A stretch of DNA of 64,000 nucleotides, taken from Sphingomonadales bacterium UBA7471 (GTDB taxonomy: Bacteria; Pseudomonadota; Alphaproteobacteria; Sphingomonadales; Sphingomonadaceae). This document shows, piece by piece, positions 50,057-59,352 of the stretch. Numbering within the stretch: the first letter of the stretch is position 1; every line of letters starts with the position of its first letter. Made by a program: the position numbers and the translations under genes. A model generated the notes under the pieces. It made no database searches. It had not been told where the DNA came from and worked only from the letters and a program-made list of their open reading frames with translations. The DNA lies in NCBI GenBank assembly GCA_002479765.1, contig DLOZ01000014.1, positions 29,549 to 93,548 on the forward strand, written 5' to 3'.

Positions 50057-52249
50057 ATGTTTGACCGTCCTTCGATATTAGATGCGGCTTTTCTACGGCG
50101 TGTTGCTGCCCATGACTTTCCCGCTCCGCGCTTAGAAAGCATGGCTGAAGCAGCAGCGCCCCATCTGCTGGTCGATTTGTTCGATACGCAAATCATGAAC
50201 CGTCACCTCGATCTTTGGGCGCGCCGGTCAAAGGGTAAGACCTTTTATTCCATCGGCAGTTCGGGGCATGAGGGCACGGCAGCGATGGCGGCGGCCACGC
50301 GCGCGACCGATATGGCATTTTTGCATTATCGCGATGGCGCGTTTCTGATTCAGCGTAAAAAGCAAGCGGGCGGCCTGACGCCATTATATGATATGGCTTT
50401 GTCCTTCGCTGCTTCGGCAGATGATCCGATTTCCGGCGGGCGGCACAAGGTTCTGGGATGTGCACACACCTTTGTCCCGCCACAGACCAGCACCATTGCC
50501 TCGCATTTGCCAAAGGCCGTTGGCGCCGCGCATTCTTTGGGTCTGGCACGGCGCCTGCAACTCGATGATGCGGTCCTCCCGCACGATTCCATCATTTTAT
50601 GTTCCTTTGGCGATGCATCGGCCAACCACTCGACATCACAGGGCGCGTTCAACGCCGCCTGCTGGGCTGCGTATCAGCATTTGCCCATGCCCATTGTCTT
50701 CCTGTGTGAGGATAATGGCATTGGTATTTCGGTGCGGACGCCCGGTGGATGGATAAAGGCGAACTTCGCGCATCGCCCCGCATTGAAATATATTGCCTGC
50801 GACGGGGCGGACCTGAATGATGCTCTGCGTGGCTGCCACGAAGCCGTTGCATATGCACGTTCGCGGCGTAGACCCGTATTTCTGCACATGCAGACGGTGC
50901 GTCTCATGGGGCATGCGGGGGCAGATGTTGAATTAAGCTACGCGCCGATTGGGCAGATCGAAGCCGCCGAAGCGCAAGATCCATTGCTGCACAGCGCACG
51001 CATTTTGCATGAACAAGCGGGCATGTCCGGCGCGGAGATTGTTGCGCGCTACGAAGATATGCGTGCGCGGGTGGACCGCGTTGCCTTGGACGCGCTGGCC
51101 AAACCACGGCTCGTCACCGCGCAAGAGGTGATGGCATCCATCCTGCCAGAGGAAGGCGTGAAGGCATCGCCGCCATTGCCCGATGCGGCCGCACGCGACG
51201 CTCTTTTCGCCAAAGATGCGCGCAACCTCGCTAAGCCGGTCACTTTGGCCAAGAGCATCAACTTCGCCTTGGCGGACATCATGCTGCAATATCCCAATGT
51301 CGCCGTGTTTGGCGAAGATGTTGCGCGCAAAGGCGGCGTCTATGGCGTGACACAGGGGCTGCAGGAAAAATTCGGCGCAGCGCGTGTGTTTGACACGTTG
51401 TTGGACGAACAGACCATCCTTGGGCTCGCCATCGGCATGGGGCATAATGGCTTTGTTCCTATCCCCGAAATCCAGTTTTTGGCCTATCTGCATAATGCAG
51501 AAGACCAGATCCGCGGTGAAGCGGCGACTTTGTCCTTCTTTTCAAACCGTCAATATCGCAACCCGATGGTCGTGCGTATCGCTGGCTTGCCCTATCAAAA
51601 GGGCTTTGGTGGGCATTTCCATAATGACAACAGCATCGCTGTCCTCACCGACATTCCCGGTATCATTGTCGCATGTCCGTCAAACGCCGCCGACGCGCCT
51701 GCTATGTTGCGTGAATGCGTCCGGCTCGCGCATGAGGATGGCCGTGTTGTGATCTTCCTTGAACCCATCGCACTGTATCACACAACGGACCTTCATGGCG
51801 CGGAGGATGGGGCGTGGTCTGCGGAATATACGGCGCCGACGGACGCGCGTGAAATCGCCTTTGGTGCGCTTGGGCAATTTGGCAACGGCACTGAACTTGC
51901 GATTATAACATATGGAAATGGTTATTATTTATCGCGTCAGGCTGCGCCCGAATTGGAAGCGTTGGGCATCAAGCTACGCATCATTGACCTGCGTTGGTTA
52001 CATCCGTTGAATGCGGACGCAATCGTGGCTGCGGTGGCAGATTGTTCGAATATCCTGATTGTGGACGAAAGCCGCCGATCGGGAAGCTTGAGTGAAAAGC
52101 TGATGACCATATTGACGGAGGCTGGTCGTGGTAACGCCGTTAGCCGGATTACGGCGGAAGATTGCTTCATCCCGCTTGGGCCCGCGGCTGAGCTGGTATT
52201 GCCAAGCAAGCAATCGATCGTGGAAGCCGCCAAGGCAGCGGTCGCATGA
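50057..52249 (+). CDS. Fused alpha-beta 2-oxoacid dehydrogenase E1 component
   Basis: A 730-residue thiamine diphosphate enzyme that joins E1-alpha (about residues 30-330) and E1-beta (about 395-730) in one chain. The alpha part has SIGSSGHEGTAAMAAATR and a ThDP region CSFGDASANHSTSQGAFN. The beta part has VFGEDVARKGGVYGVTQGL, LDEQTILGLAIGMG, EIQFLAYLHNAEDQI and GGHFHNDNS. This resembles branched-chain 2-oxoacid dehydrogenase E1 (2-oxoisovalerate type). The usual GDG of the ThDP motif reads GDA. No E2 or E3 gene is nearby. The start is ATG 50057 or the in-frame GTG 50051; neither has a clear binding site. Confidence 0.87.
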   Translation: MFDRPSILDAAFLRRVAAHDFPAPRLESMAEAAAPHLLVDLFDTQIMNRHLDLWARRSKGKTFYSIGSSGHEGTAAMAAATRATDMAFLHYRDGAFLIQRKKQAGGLTPLYDMALSFAASADDPISGGRHKVLGCAHTFVPPQTSTIASHLPKAVGAAHSLGLARRLQLDDAVLPHDSIILCSFGDASANHSTSQGAFNAACWAAYQHLPMPIVFLCEDNGIGISVRTPGGWIKANFAHRPALKYIACDGADLNDALRGCHEAVAYARSRRRPVFLHMQTVRLMGHAGADVELSYAPIGQIEAAEAQDPLLHSARILHEQAGMSGAEIVARYEDMRARVDRVALDALAKPRLVTAQEVMASILPEEGVKASPPLPDAAARDALFAKDARNLAKPVTLAKSINFALADIMLQYPNVAVFGEDVARKGGVYGVTQGLQEKFGAARVFDTLLDEQTILGLAIGMGHNGFVPIPEIQFLAYLHNAEDQIRGEAATLSFFSNRQYRNPMVVRIAGLPYQKGFGGHFHNDNSIAVLTDIPGIIVACPSNAADAPAMLRECVRLAHEDGRVVIFLEPIALYHTTDLHGAEDGAWSAEYTAPTDAREIAFGALGQFGNGTELAIITYGNGYYLSRQAAPELEALGIKLRIIDLRWLHPLNADAIVAAVADCSNILIVDESRRSGSLSEKLMTILTEAGRGNAVSRITAEDCFIPLGPAAELVLPSKQSIVEAAKAAVA

Positions 52250-53280
52250 AGAAGCGCGCATTGGTCGTTTGCCCGGGACGCGGCACCTATAACGCGTCGG
52301 AGCTTGGATATGTGCAGAAGCACCATGCGGCGCGCGCTGATGTGGTCGGCATTGTTGATGCGGTCCGTGCGGAAAAGGGCCAAGTGCCGGTATCAGCACT
52401 CGATAAAGCGGAGAAATATGCGCCATCGGTGCATATGACCGGCGACAACGCATCCCCGCTGATTTACGCATCTGCCCTTGCGGATTTCGCTGCGATTGAT
52501 CGTGAGCGCTTCGATGTCGTTGCGGTGACGGGCAATTCGATGGGCTGGTATCTCGCGCTGGCCTGTGCGGGTATCGTCGATCTGGCGGCGGGTGCGCGGC
52601 TTGTGAACAATATGGGCCTGTTAATGCATGAACATGGCACCGGCGGGCAGATCGTATGGCCGATTGTTGATGCCGACTGGAATATTGATGATAAAAAAGT
52701 TAATTTTGCGAATGTTTTACTAGATGAAGCAAAGAATATTTCTGATATTTCCATATCGGTGTCGATACGGCTCGGCGGGATGGTGGTGTTCGCAGGCGAC
52801 GAAGCCGGGTTGAAATGGCTCGCCGAAAAACTGCCGAAGGACGACCGCTTCCCATTGCGGCTGATGCACCATGCGGCATTCCACAGTCCGTTGCTGCAGC
52901 ATATCGTGCCAATGGCGCGCGCGCAAAATCCCGTGGCGGATTTCGGTCCAGGTAACATTCCGGCAATTGACGGGCAGGGCAAGATTTGGTCGCCGCATGC
53001 CTTTAGCGCAGACGCGATCTACGCCTACACGCTTGGCGCGCAATTGACCGAAACATATGATTTTAGCCGCGCAGTGCAGGTTGCTGCGGCAGAATTCGCG
53101 CCGGACGTTGTGATTGTGCTTGGGCCCGGAACCACCTTGGGCGCGCCAACGGCACAAGCGCTGATTGCATCGGGTTGGCGCGGCCTTTCCGGCAAAGCAG
53201 ACTTTCAGGCACGGCAACAGGACGAACCCATATTGATTTCCATGGGTATGGACGAACAGCGCGCCTGGGCATCACGTTAA
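52246..53280 (+). CDS. FabD-like acyltransferase (malonyl-CoA:ACP transacylase fold)
   Basis: A 344-residue protein with an acyltransferase fold. VTGNSMGWYLALACAG holds the nucleophile Ser, where FabD usually has GHSLG; LMHHAAFHSPLL holds the catalytic His; VVIVLGPGTTLGAP is near the C-terminus. Its start overlaps the E1 stop by four bases, so it is expressed with the fused dehydrogenase. It is probably not the housekeeping FabD, given the company and the N-for-H change. Between the Ser and His segments there is a very AT-rich stretch (about 52680-52755) with codons unlike the rest of the gene. Confidence 0.8.
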   Translation: MKKRALVVCPGRGTYNASELGYVQKHHAARADVVGIVDAVRAEKGQVPVSALDKAEKYAPSVHMTGDNASPLIYASALADFAAIDRERFDVVAVTGNSMGWYLALACAGIVDLAAGARLVNNMGLLMHEHGTGGQIVWPIVDADWNIDDKKVNFANVLLDEAKNISDISISVSIRLGGMVVFAGDEAGLKWLAEKLPKDDRFPLRLMHHAAFHSPLLQHIVPMARAQNPVADFGPGNIPAIDGQGKIWSPHAFSADAIYAYTLGAQLTETYDFSRAVQVAAAEFAPDVVIVLGPGTTLGAPTAQALIASGWRGLSGKADFQARQQDEPILISMGMDEQRAWASR

Positions 53281-53380
53281 ACGTTGCATACGAATAAGCG
53301 CTAGACGCTTGTGCCCTTCAGGATAAAGGGGGCACGATTGGTAAGGCGACCGACCGGTGCCTTGCATGGAGACGGACAGA

Positions 53381-54826
53381 ATGAGCATGCACAGTTCCAC
53401 CTTGCTGTTGTTTGGGGCCACGGGTGACCTTTCACGACGGATGCTGCTGCCGTCCTTATATGCGCTGCATGCCGACGGCCTGATTAATCCTGACCTGCGT
53501 ATTTTCGGCACTGCGCGAAGCACACTTACCGATGATGCTTTCCGCGATATGGCACGCGCGGCGTTGTGCGAATTTCTGCCCGATGACCGCAAGGCCGAGG
53601 GCCTGATTGACGCGTTTCTGCAAAGGCTTTCTTATGTGGCGCTGGATGCGTCCGATCCGCAAGGCTTTGCCGCATTGGCGGACAAGATTGGCGACATATC
53701 GGGCGGATTGTCGATTTTCCTCTCCACCGCGCCATCTTTGTTTGAACCAACGATCAAGGGCCTCCACAATGCCGGCCTGTCGGGTGAAAATGTGCGCATT
53801 GGTCTTGAAAAGCCATTGGGCAATGATTTGGCGTCATCGCAGCACATTAACGACGCGGTGAACGCGGTTTTCCCGGAAGCACGCACGTTCCGCATCGACC
53901 ATTATCTGGGCAAGGAAACGGTCCAGAACCTGATGGCGCTTCGTTTTGCCAACATGTTGTTTGAGCCGCTGTGGAATGCCAATGCCATTGAGCATGTGCA
54001 GATTACCGTGAGCGAGACCGTCGGGCTGGAGGGGCGGGCCGGATTTTATGACGATACCGGCGCGCTGCGGGACATGGTGCAAAACCATATGCTGCAATTG
54101 CTGGCGCTGACGGCGATGGAGCCTCCAGCAAGTCTGGACGCGACGGCCATCCGCGACGAAAAGGTAAAGGTCCTGCGCGCGCTACGTCCGGTGGTGGAAG
54201 GTGACGTCGTGACCGGGCAATATAATGACGGTGCGGTCAACGGCGAAGCGGTCAAAGGCTATGACGCGGACCTCGGCAAACCATCCGACACCGAAACCTT
54301 TGTCGCGATTAAAGCCTATGTCGACAATTGGCGGTGGCAGGGCGTGCCGTTTTTCCTGCGCACCGGGAAACGTTTGCCCGAACGCCGCAGCGAAATCGTG
54401 ATCCAGTTCAAACCCGTCCCGCACAATGTGTTCAAGGACCGTGGCGGTCGGCTGGAGGCGAACACGCTGGTTATCCGGTTACAGCCGGAGGAATATGTTC
54501 GGCTGTTGGTGATGGCCAAAGAACCCGGGCTGGATCGCGGCGGGGTCACTTTGCGTGAAGTGCCGCTTGATCTGTCACTCACCGCCGCCTTTGCCGGATC
54601 GCGGCGGCGGATTGCGTATGAACGTCTGCTTCTCGACCTCATAGAAGGCGACCAGACGCTATTTGTCCGCCGTGACGAGGTTGAGGCCCAGTGGAAGTGG
54701 ATCGATGCCATACGGGCGCTGTGGGACGCGACAGCGTTGAAGCCAAAGGGCTATGGTGCCGGTAGCTGGGGCCCCAGTGCCGCGATTGCCCTCACCGAAC
54801 GTGATGGAGTGAGCTGGCATGAGTAA
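53381..54826 (+). CDS. zwf: Glucose-6-phosphate 1-dehydrogenase
   Basis: A 481-residue enzyme that oxidises glucose-6-phosphate to 6-phosphogluconolactone with NAD(P)+. The nucleotide motif is LFGATGDLSRRMLLPSL, the substrate-binding signature is RIDHYLGKETVQN and a Lys of the active site is in EKPLGND. I chose ATG 53381 because GGAG lies nine bases upstream and the Rossmann strand starts soon after; ATG 53366 and GTG 53357 are open alternatives. It is the first gene of the Entner-Doudoroff operon and overlaps edd by eight bases. Confidence 0.95.
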   Translation: MSMHSSTLLLFGATGDLSRRMLLPSLYALHADGLINPDLRIFGTARSTLTDDAFRDMARAALCEFLPDDRKAEGLIDAFLQRLSYVALDASDPQGFAALADKIGDISGGLSIFLSTAPSLFEPTIKGLHNAGLSGENVRIGLEKPLGNDLASSQHINDAVNAVFPEARTFRIDHYLGKETVQNLMALRFANMLFEPLWNANAIEHVQITVSETVGLEGRAGFYDDTGALRDMVQNHMLQLLALTAMEPPASLDATAIRDEKVKVLRALRPVVEGDVVTGQYNDGAVNGEAVKGYDADLGKPSDTETFVAIKAYVDNWRWQGVPFFLRTGKRLPERRSEIVIQFKPVPHNVFKDRGGRLEANTLVIRLQPEEYVRLLVMAKEPGLDRGGVTLREVPLDLSLTAAFAGSRRRIAYERLLLDLIEGDQTLFVRRDEVEAQWKWIDAIRALWDATALKPKGYGAGSWGPSAAIALTERDGVSWHE

Positions 54827-56642
54827 AATGCACGCAACCGTTGAAGCCGTCACCGCGCGGATCATCGAACGGTCAAAGCCTGGGCGTCAGGCCTATCTCG
54901 ACCTGATCGCCAAGCAGCGTGATGCAGGCGTAAACCGGCCCACGTTAAGCTGCGGCAATCTGGCGCATGGCTTTGCCGCGAGCGGTGAGGATAAGCCGGC
55001 CATTCGCGGCGGCAAAGCGATGAACATCGGCATTGTCAGTGCCTATAACGACATGCTGTCTGCGCATCAGCCATATGGCCGCTACCCCGAGCAGATGAAA
55101 ATATTCGCGCGCGAAGTTGGTGCCACGGCGCAGGTCGCAGGCGCGGTGCCCGCGATGTGCGATGGCGTGACGCAGGGGCAGGACTCGATGGAGCTGTCGT
55201 TGTTCAGCCGCGACGTCATCGCCATGGCAACCGCGGTTGGCCTTAGCCACGGGATGTTTGAAAGCGTCGCGATGTTGGGCATTTGTGACAAGATCGTCCC
55301 GGGCCTGCTGATCGGCGCGTTGCGCTTTGGCCATTTGCCGACCATCCTCGTGCCCGCAGGCCCAATGCCGTCGGGCCTTGCCAACAAAGAAAAGCAGCGG
55401 GTCCGTCAGCTATATGCAGAGGGAAAAGTAGGCCGCGCCGAATTGCTGGAGGCGGAAGCCGCGTCCTATCACAGCGCAGGCACATGTACGTTTTACGGCA
55501 CCGCCAATTCCAACCAGATGATGATGGAGGTCATGGGGCTGCATATCCCCGGCGCCGCGTTCATCAATCCGGGGAACAAGCTGCGCACCGAGTTGACACG
55601 CGCTGCTGTGCACCGGTTGAGCGAAATTGGCTGGGACGGCGATGATTACCGGCCCCTGGGCCTGTGCGTCGACGAAAAAGCAATCGTCAACGCCTGTGTC
55701 GGTTTGCTGGCAACGGGCGGATCGACGAACCATGCGCTGCACATTCCGGCAATCGCGCGCGCCGCCGGTATCGTTATCGATTGGGAAGATTTGGATCAGC
55801 TTTCCGCAGTAGTGCCGTTAATCGCCCGCGTGTATCCCAATGGTTCGGGCGATGTGAACCATTTCCACGCCGCAGGCGGAATCGGCTATGTCATCCGCGA
55901 ATTGATAGATGCGGGGCTTCTCCACCGCGATATCATGACGGTCGCGGGACAGGATTTGGCCGATTATGGACGTGAGCCTATGTTGGACGACGAAAAGCTT
56001 GTGTGGCGGGATGCACCTGCGGTGACCGCCGATGACACGATGCTGCGCCCGCCGTCCGCGCCGTTCAGCCCCGATGGTGGCATGCGTTTGGTGACGGGTA
56101 ATTTGGGCCGTGCGACGTTCAAGACGAGTGCGGTTGATCCAGCCCGCTGGACCATCGAAGCACCGGTTCGGGTATTCCACCAACAAAATGATGTTCTTGC
56201 AGCCTTTAAGGCGGGCGAGCTTGATCGCGATGTCATTGTCGTCATCCGTTTTCAGGGGCCTGCCGCCAACGGCATGCCTGAACTCCACAAGCTGACGCCG
56301 CCATTGGGTGTATTGCAGGATAAGGGCTTTAAAGTCGCGCTCGTGACCGACGGGCGGATGTCGGGCGCATCCGGCAAAGTGCCCGCGGCGATCCACTTAA
56401 GTCCAGAAGCGGCACGTGGCGGGGCTATTGCGAAGCTTCAGGATGGCGACGTCGTGCGCCTGTGCGCCACTAGCGGCACTTTGTCCGTGCTGGTCGACGA
56501 CGGCGAATGGGCCGGTCGCACGCCAGCCCCGACGCCCGTGGCGCAAATGGGAACTGGACGCGAGCTGTTTGCAATGATGCGCGCTACGGCCGATGAAGCG
56601 GAAAAGGGCGGATCAGCCATGCTCGCGGCGGCAGGGCTATGA
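54819..56642 (+). CDS. edd: 6-phosphogluconate dehydratase
   Basis: A 607-residue iron-sulfur dehydratase of the IlvD/Edd family that makes KDPG from 6-phosphogluconate. Family segments include GIVSAYNDMLSAHQPY, AVPAMCDGVTQGQDSMELSLFSRD with a cluster cysteine, a further Cys in MLGICDKIVPGLL, HSAGTCTFYGTANSNQMMMEVMG and VTDGRMSGASGKVPAAIH. The length is standard. ATGAGTAA at the zwf end contains both its start and the zwf stop, indicating coupling. Its stop overlaps glk by four bases. Confidence 0.96.
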   Translation: MSKMHATVEAVTARIIERSKPGRQAYLDLIAKQRDAGVNRPTLSCGNLAHGFAASGEDKPAIRGGKAMNIGIVSAYNDMLSAHQPYGRYPEQMKIFAREVGATAQVAGAVPAMCDGVTQGQDSMELSLFSRDVIAMATAVGLSHGMFESVAMLGICDKIVPGLLIGALRFGHLPTILVPAGPMPSGLANKEKQRVRQLYAEGKVGRAELLEAEAASYHSAGTCTFYGTANSNQMMMEVMGLHIPGAAFINPGNKLRTELTRAAVHRLSEIGWDGDDYRPLGLCVDEKAIVNACVGLLATGGSTNHALHIPAIARAAGIVIDWEDLDQLSAVVPLIARVYPNGSGDVNHFHAAGGIGYVIRELIDAGLLHRDIMTVAGQDLADYGREPMLDDEKLVWRDAPAVTADDTMLRPPSAPFSPDGGMRLVTGNLGRATFKTSAVDPARWTIEAPVRVFHQQNDVLAAFKAGELDRDVIVVIRFQGPAANGMPELHKLTPPLGVLQDKGFKVALVTDGRMSGASGKVPAAIHLSPEAARGGAIAKLQDGDVVRLCATSGTLSVLVDDGEWAGRTPAPTPVAQMGTGRELFAMMRATADEAEKGGSAMLAAAGL

Positions 56643-57619
56643 CCGCAATTGTCGCCGTCGATATCGGCGGAACCCACGCGCGCTTTGCACTTGCTGACGT
56701 GGAGGCGGGCAAGGTCATCAACCTTGGCGAGGCGGTAACGCTGAAAACAGCAGAGCATGCCAGTTTTCAAACTGCGTGGCAGGAATTTCAGCGGATGAAC
56801 GGAGCGCCGCTTCCGCGCGCAACCGCCATAGCCATCGCAGGGCCCGTTGATGCGGACGTGATTAAGCTCACCAACAACCCGTGGATCATCCGCCGGTCGA
56901 TGGTCTGTGAAAAGCTGAATGTCGATACCTTTGTTATCGTCAATGATTTCGGTGCTGTTGGGCATGCGGTTGCGCAAGCGGGGCCAGAACATTTTCATCA
57001 TTTGACGGGCCCTGATCAGGCGTTTGCACCCGAAGGCACGCTGAGCATCATTGGCCCCGGAACCGGTCTTGGCGTCGCACATGTAGCGCGCAGCGGCGGT
57101 GCCTATCATGTGCAGGCCACTGAAGGCGGGCATATTGATTTTGCACCGCTCGATGCGATTGAAGATGCCGTGTTGGCGCGCTTGCGTAAACGCTACCGCA
57201 GAGTGTCGATTGAACGCGTCGTGTCTGGTCCGGGTTTGGTTGATCTTTACGAAACGCTGGCCGCCATCGAAGGCCGCGCGGTTCAGCAATATGATGACAA
57301 GACGCTCTGGCAAATGGGTATGTCCGGTGAAGATAGCCTTGCCGCCGCGGCTGTTGACCGTTTTTGCCTGTCACTCGGCAGCGTTGCCGGTGACATCACG
57401 CTGGCTCAGGGTGGCTTTGCAGGGGTCGTCATCGCAGGCGGCCTAGGGCTGCGTATCAAAGACAGTCTTGTCCGTTCAGGCTTCGCCGAACGGTTCCGCG
57501 CCAAAGGCCGCTTTGAAGGATTAATGGCCTCCATCCCTGTTAAACTCATTACCCATCCGCAGCCCGGCCTTTTCGGGGCAGCGGCGGCCTATGCCCAGCA
57601 ATATATTGAGAAAGAATAG
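56639..57619 (+). CDS. glk: Glucokinase
   Basis: A 326-residue ATP-dependent glucokinase of the Glk (ROK-unrelated, E. coli type) family. VAVDIGGTHARFAL is the first phosphate-binding loop, VNDFGAVGHAVAQ carries the catalytic Asp, and GPGTGLGVAHV and EGGHIDFAP are substrate and ATP segments. It phosphorylates glucose to feed zwf. ATGA overlap with edd; three bases before eda. Confidence 0.94.
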   Translation: MTAIVAVDIGGTHARFALADVEAGKVINLGEAVTLKTAEHASFQTAWQEFQRMNGAPLPRATAIAIAGPVDADVIKLTNNPWIIRRSMVCEKLNVDTFVIVNDFGAVGHAVAQAGPEHFHHLTGPDQAFAPEGTLSIIGPGTGLGVAHVARSGGAYHVQATEGGHIDFAPLDAIEDAVLARLRKRYRRVSIERVVSGPGLVDLYETLAAIEGRAVQQYDDKTLWQMGMSGEDSLAAAAVDRFCLSLGSVAGDITLAQGGFAGVVIAGGLGLRIKDSLVRSGFAERFRAKGRFEGLMASIPVKLITHPQPGLFGAAAAYAQQYIEKE

Positions 57620-57622
57620 CCA

Positions 57623-58237
57623 ATGTCGCCCGTTGAAAAAATCATGCGCACCGCGCCCGTTATCCCCGTTCTGGTGATTGAAGATGCGGCGCGCGCGCGC
57701 GCGATAGCGGAGGCATTGGTTGCGGGTGGTTTGCCGGTGTTAGAGGTCACGTTGCGCACGGCGGCTGCATTGGATGCTATTGCCGAAATGAAGAAAGTGC
57801 CGGGCGCAATTGTGGGTGCAGGCACCGTTGTTGATATCCCAGGCCTGGACAGCGCAATCGCGGCTGGGGCCGAGTTTATCGTTTCGCCTGGCCTGACCGA
57901 CAATTTAGGCAAAGCCGCCATCGCCAAGAATATTCCGTTCCTGCCCGGCGTCGCGAGTGCGGGTGATATCATGCGCGGTCTTGATCTGGGCCTCACCCAT
58001 TTCAAATTCTTTCCGGCGGAAGCAAATGGCGGGCTGCCTGCGCTGAAATCGCTTATCGGCCCGTTCGGTCAGTGCAAATTCTGCCCGACCGGCGGTATCA
58101 AACAGGAAACCGCAGCAGACTGGCTCGCGGTTCCCGAAATTTTATGTGTTGGTGGAAGCTGGCTTGTTGGTAAAGGCGTTCCTGATGTTGCCGCGATAGA
58201 ATCTGCAGCGCGGGCAGCATCGGCATTACGCAACTAA
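57623..58237 (+). CDS. eda: 2-keto-3-deoxy-6-phosphogluconate (KDPG) aldolase
   Basis: A 204-residue class I aldolase that splits KDPG into pyruvate and glyceraldehyde-3-phosphate. The Schiff-base lysine is K128 in THFKFFPAE; the catalytic Glu is in LEVTLRT; GAGTV and FCPTGGI are phosphate and substrate-binding segments. It completes the Entner-Doudoroff route and also receives KDPG from glucuronate breakdown started by uxaC and uxuB at 12-15 kb. Confidence 0.96.
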   Translation: MSPVEKIMRTAPVIPVLVIEDAARARAIAEALVAGGLPVLEVTLRTAAALDAIAEMKKVPGAIVGAGTVVDIPGLDSAIAAGAEFIVSPGLTDNLGKAAIAKNIPFLPGVASAGDIMRGLDLGLTHFKFFPAEANGGLPALKSLIGPFGQCKFCPTGGIKQETAADWLAVPEILCVGGSWLVGKGVPDVAAIESAARAASALRN

Positions 58238-58253
58238 CGGAGACGCAAGGCAC

Positions 58254-58961
58254 ATGGCCGAAGAAATTGAATGGTGGGACTTTGACGCAGCAGAAGATTT
58301 GATCGACGCTGTTGTCGGCGACGTCAGCTTCATCATCGAAAGTGCACTTGATGCCCGTGGCCAAGCGTTGGTTGCGTTCCCCGGCGGTTCGACACCAAAG
58401 CCGATTTTGGAAAAGCTGGCACAAGCCAATATCCGCTGGAAAAATGTTACAATCATTCCGACCGACGACCGGTTGGTTCCGGTCGACAATGCGCTGTCGA
58501 ATGTGGCGATGATTGCGAAGATATTCATTCCAAAAGGCGCGCGTGTGTTGCCGATTACCAGCGATGCTGCGGACTATAAATTGGCCGGAGGGGCCGCAAA
58601 TGCCCGGCTTGCGGACTTGCATTGGCCACCTGATCTCGTCTGGCTGGGTATGGGCACGGATGGGCATACCGCGTCGATATTCCCGGGGCCTGATCTCGAA
58701 ACCGCACTCGAAGGCGGCAAAGATGTGCGCGCCGTCGGTGTTGCGCCAGACCCGCTCCCGCCCGAAGCGCCGGTCAATCGGGTGACTTTGACCGCATCTG
58801 CAATCGCTGCCGCGCGCACGGCGATATTGGTCATCAATGGTGCCCAGAAGCGTGCCGTGCTTGAGGCCGCGATTGAGCAGGGTAGTAAGTCAGCTTACCC
58901 CGTTGGCCGCGTGCTCGACAAAATTGCTGTCCCTGTCGACATTTATTGCCTGGATGATTGA
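58254..58961 (+). CDS. pgl: 6-phosphogluconolactonase
   Basis: A 235-residue lactonase (DevB/SOL type) that hydrolyses 6-phosphogluconolactone. Family segments are ALVAFPGGSTPKPILEKLA, TDDRLVP and LVWLGMGTDGHTASIFPG. It is the last gene of the operon, an unusual place, since its substrate is the product of the first gene. GGAGACGCAAGGCAC precedes the ATG. It ends one base before the stop of the convergent PilZ gene. Confidence 0.95.
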   Translation: MAEEIEWWDFDAAEDLIDAVVGDVSFIIESALDARGQALVAFPGGSTPKPILEKLAQANIRWKNVTIIPTDDRLVPVDNALSNVAMIAKIFIPKGARVLPITSDAADYKLAGGAANARLADLHWPPDLVWLGMGTDGHTASIFPGPDLETALEGGKDVRAVGVAPDPLPPEAPVNRVTLTASAIAAARTAILVINGAQKRAVLEAAIEQGSKSAYPVGRVLDKIAVPVDIYCLDD

Positions 58962-58962
58962 T

Positions 58963-59352
58963 TTAAACGCGGCGTAGCCTGCCATGTGCGGGCCGCGTCG
59001 TATTCAGCTTTTGAAGATATAGGGGCAGGTCGAGCGCGCCAGTGCTCACAGGCTTGCGCGCGTCTTTCGGATTGATTGGGCGGTCAAACGCAATGCCCAT
59101 GCGGCCGTCTGTTATCCATGCAATGTGACCGCTGACCCAACCGATACTGCGCAGCTTTATCTCCACCGGTTCACCGGGCGGTGCATGTGTCGGGATTTCA
59201 GCCATCAGCCCACCGGCTGACACGTTGCGAATGCGCACTTCGTGCTCATCTTTTGTGTTGGAAAAACGAAGAACCGCCTTCAGAAAAAGGCTGTCGCGAT
59301 CCATGCCCCGCTTTGCGATGGACATATTATCTTCGCCAAATGGGTCATTCAT
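58963..59352 (-). CDS. PilZ domain protein
   Basis: A 129-residue single PilZ domain, a fold that often binds cyclic di-GMP. The second binding motif is seen in IRNVSAGGLMAEIP (NxSxGG), and HIAWITDGRMGIAF is the typical closing strand. Basic residues in KRGMDRDSLFLKAVLRF may supply the Arg motif, but a clean RxxxR is not obvious. ATG 59352 is chosen because upstream codons are unlike the family. It may tune motility or surface attachment. Confidence 0.82.
   Translation of the reverse strand: MNDPFGEDNMSIAKRGMDRDSLFLKAVLRFSNTKDEHEVRIRNVSAGGLMAEIPTHAPPGEPVEIKLRSIGWVSGHIAWITDGRMGIAFDRPINPKDARKPVSTGALDLPLYLQKLNTTRPAHGRLRRV

Noticed and set aside
53296..53335. Hairpins AAGCG/CGCTT and GTGCCC/GGGCAC between the FabD-like gene and zwf
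   Set aside because: Short or imperfect stems without a T-run; not strong enough to call a terminator or operator.
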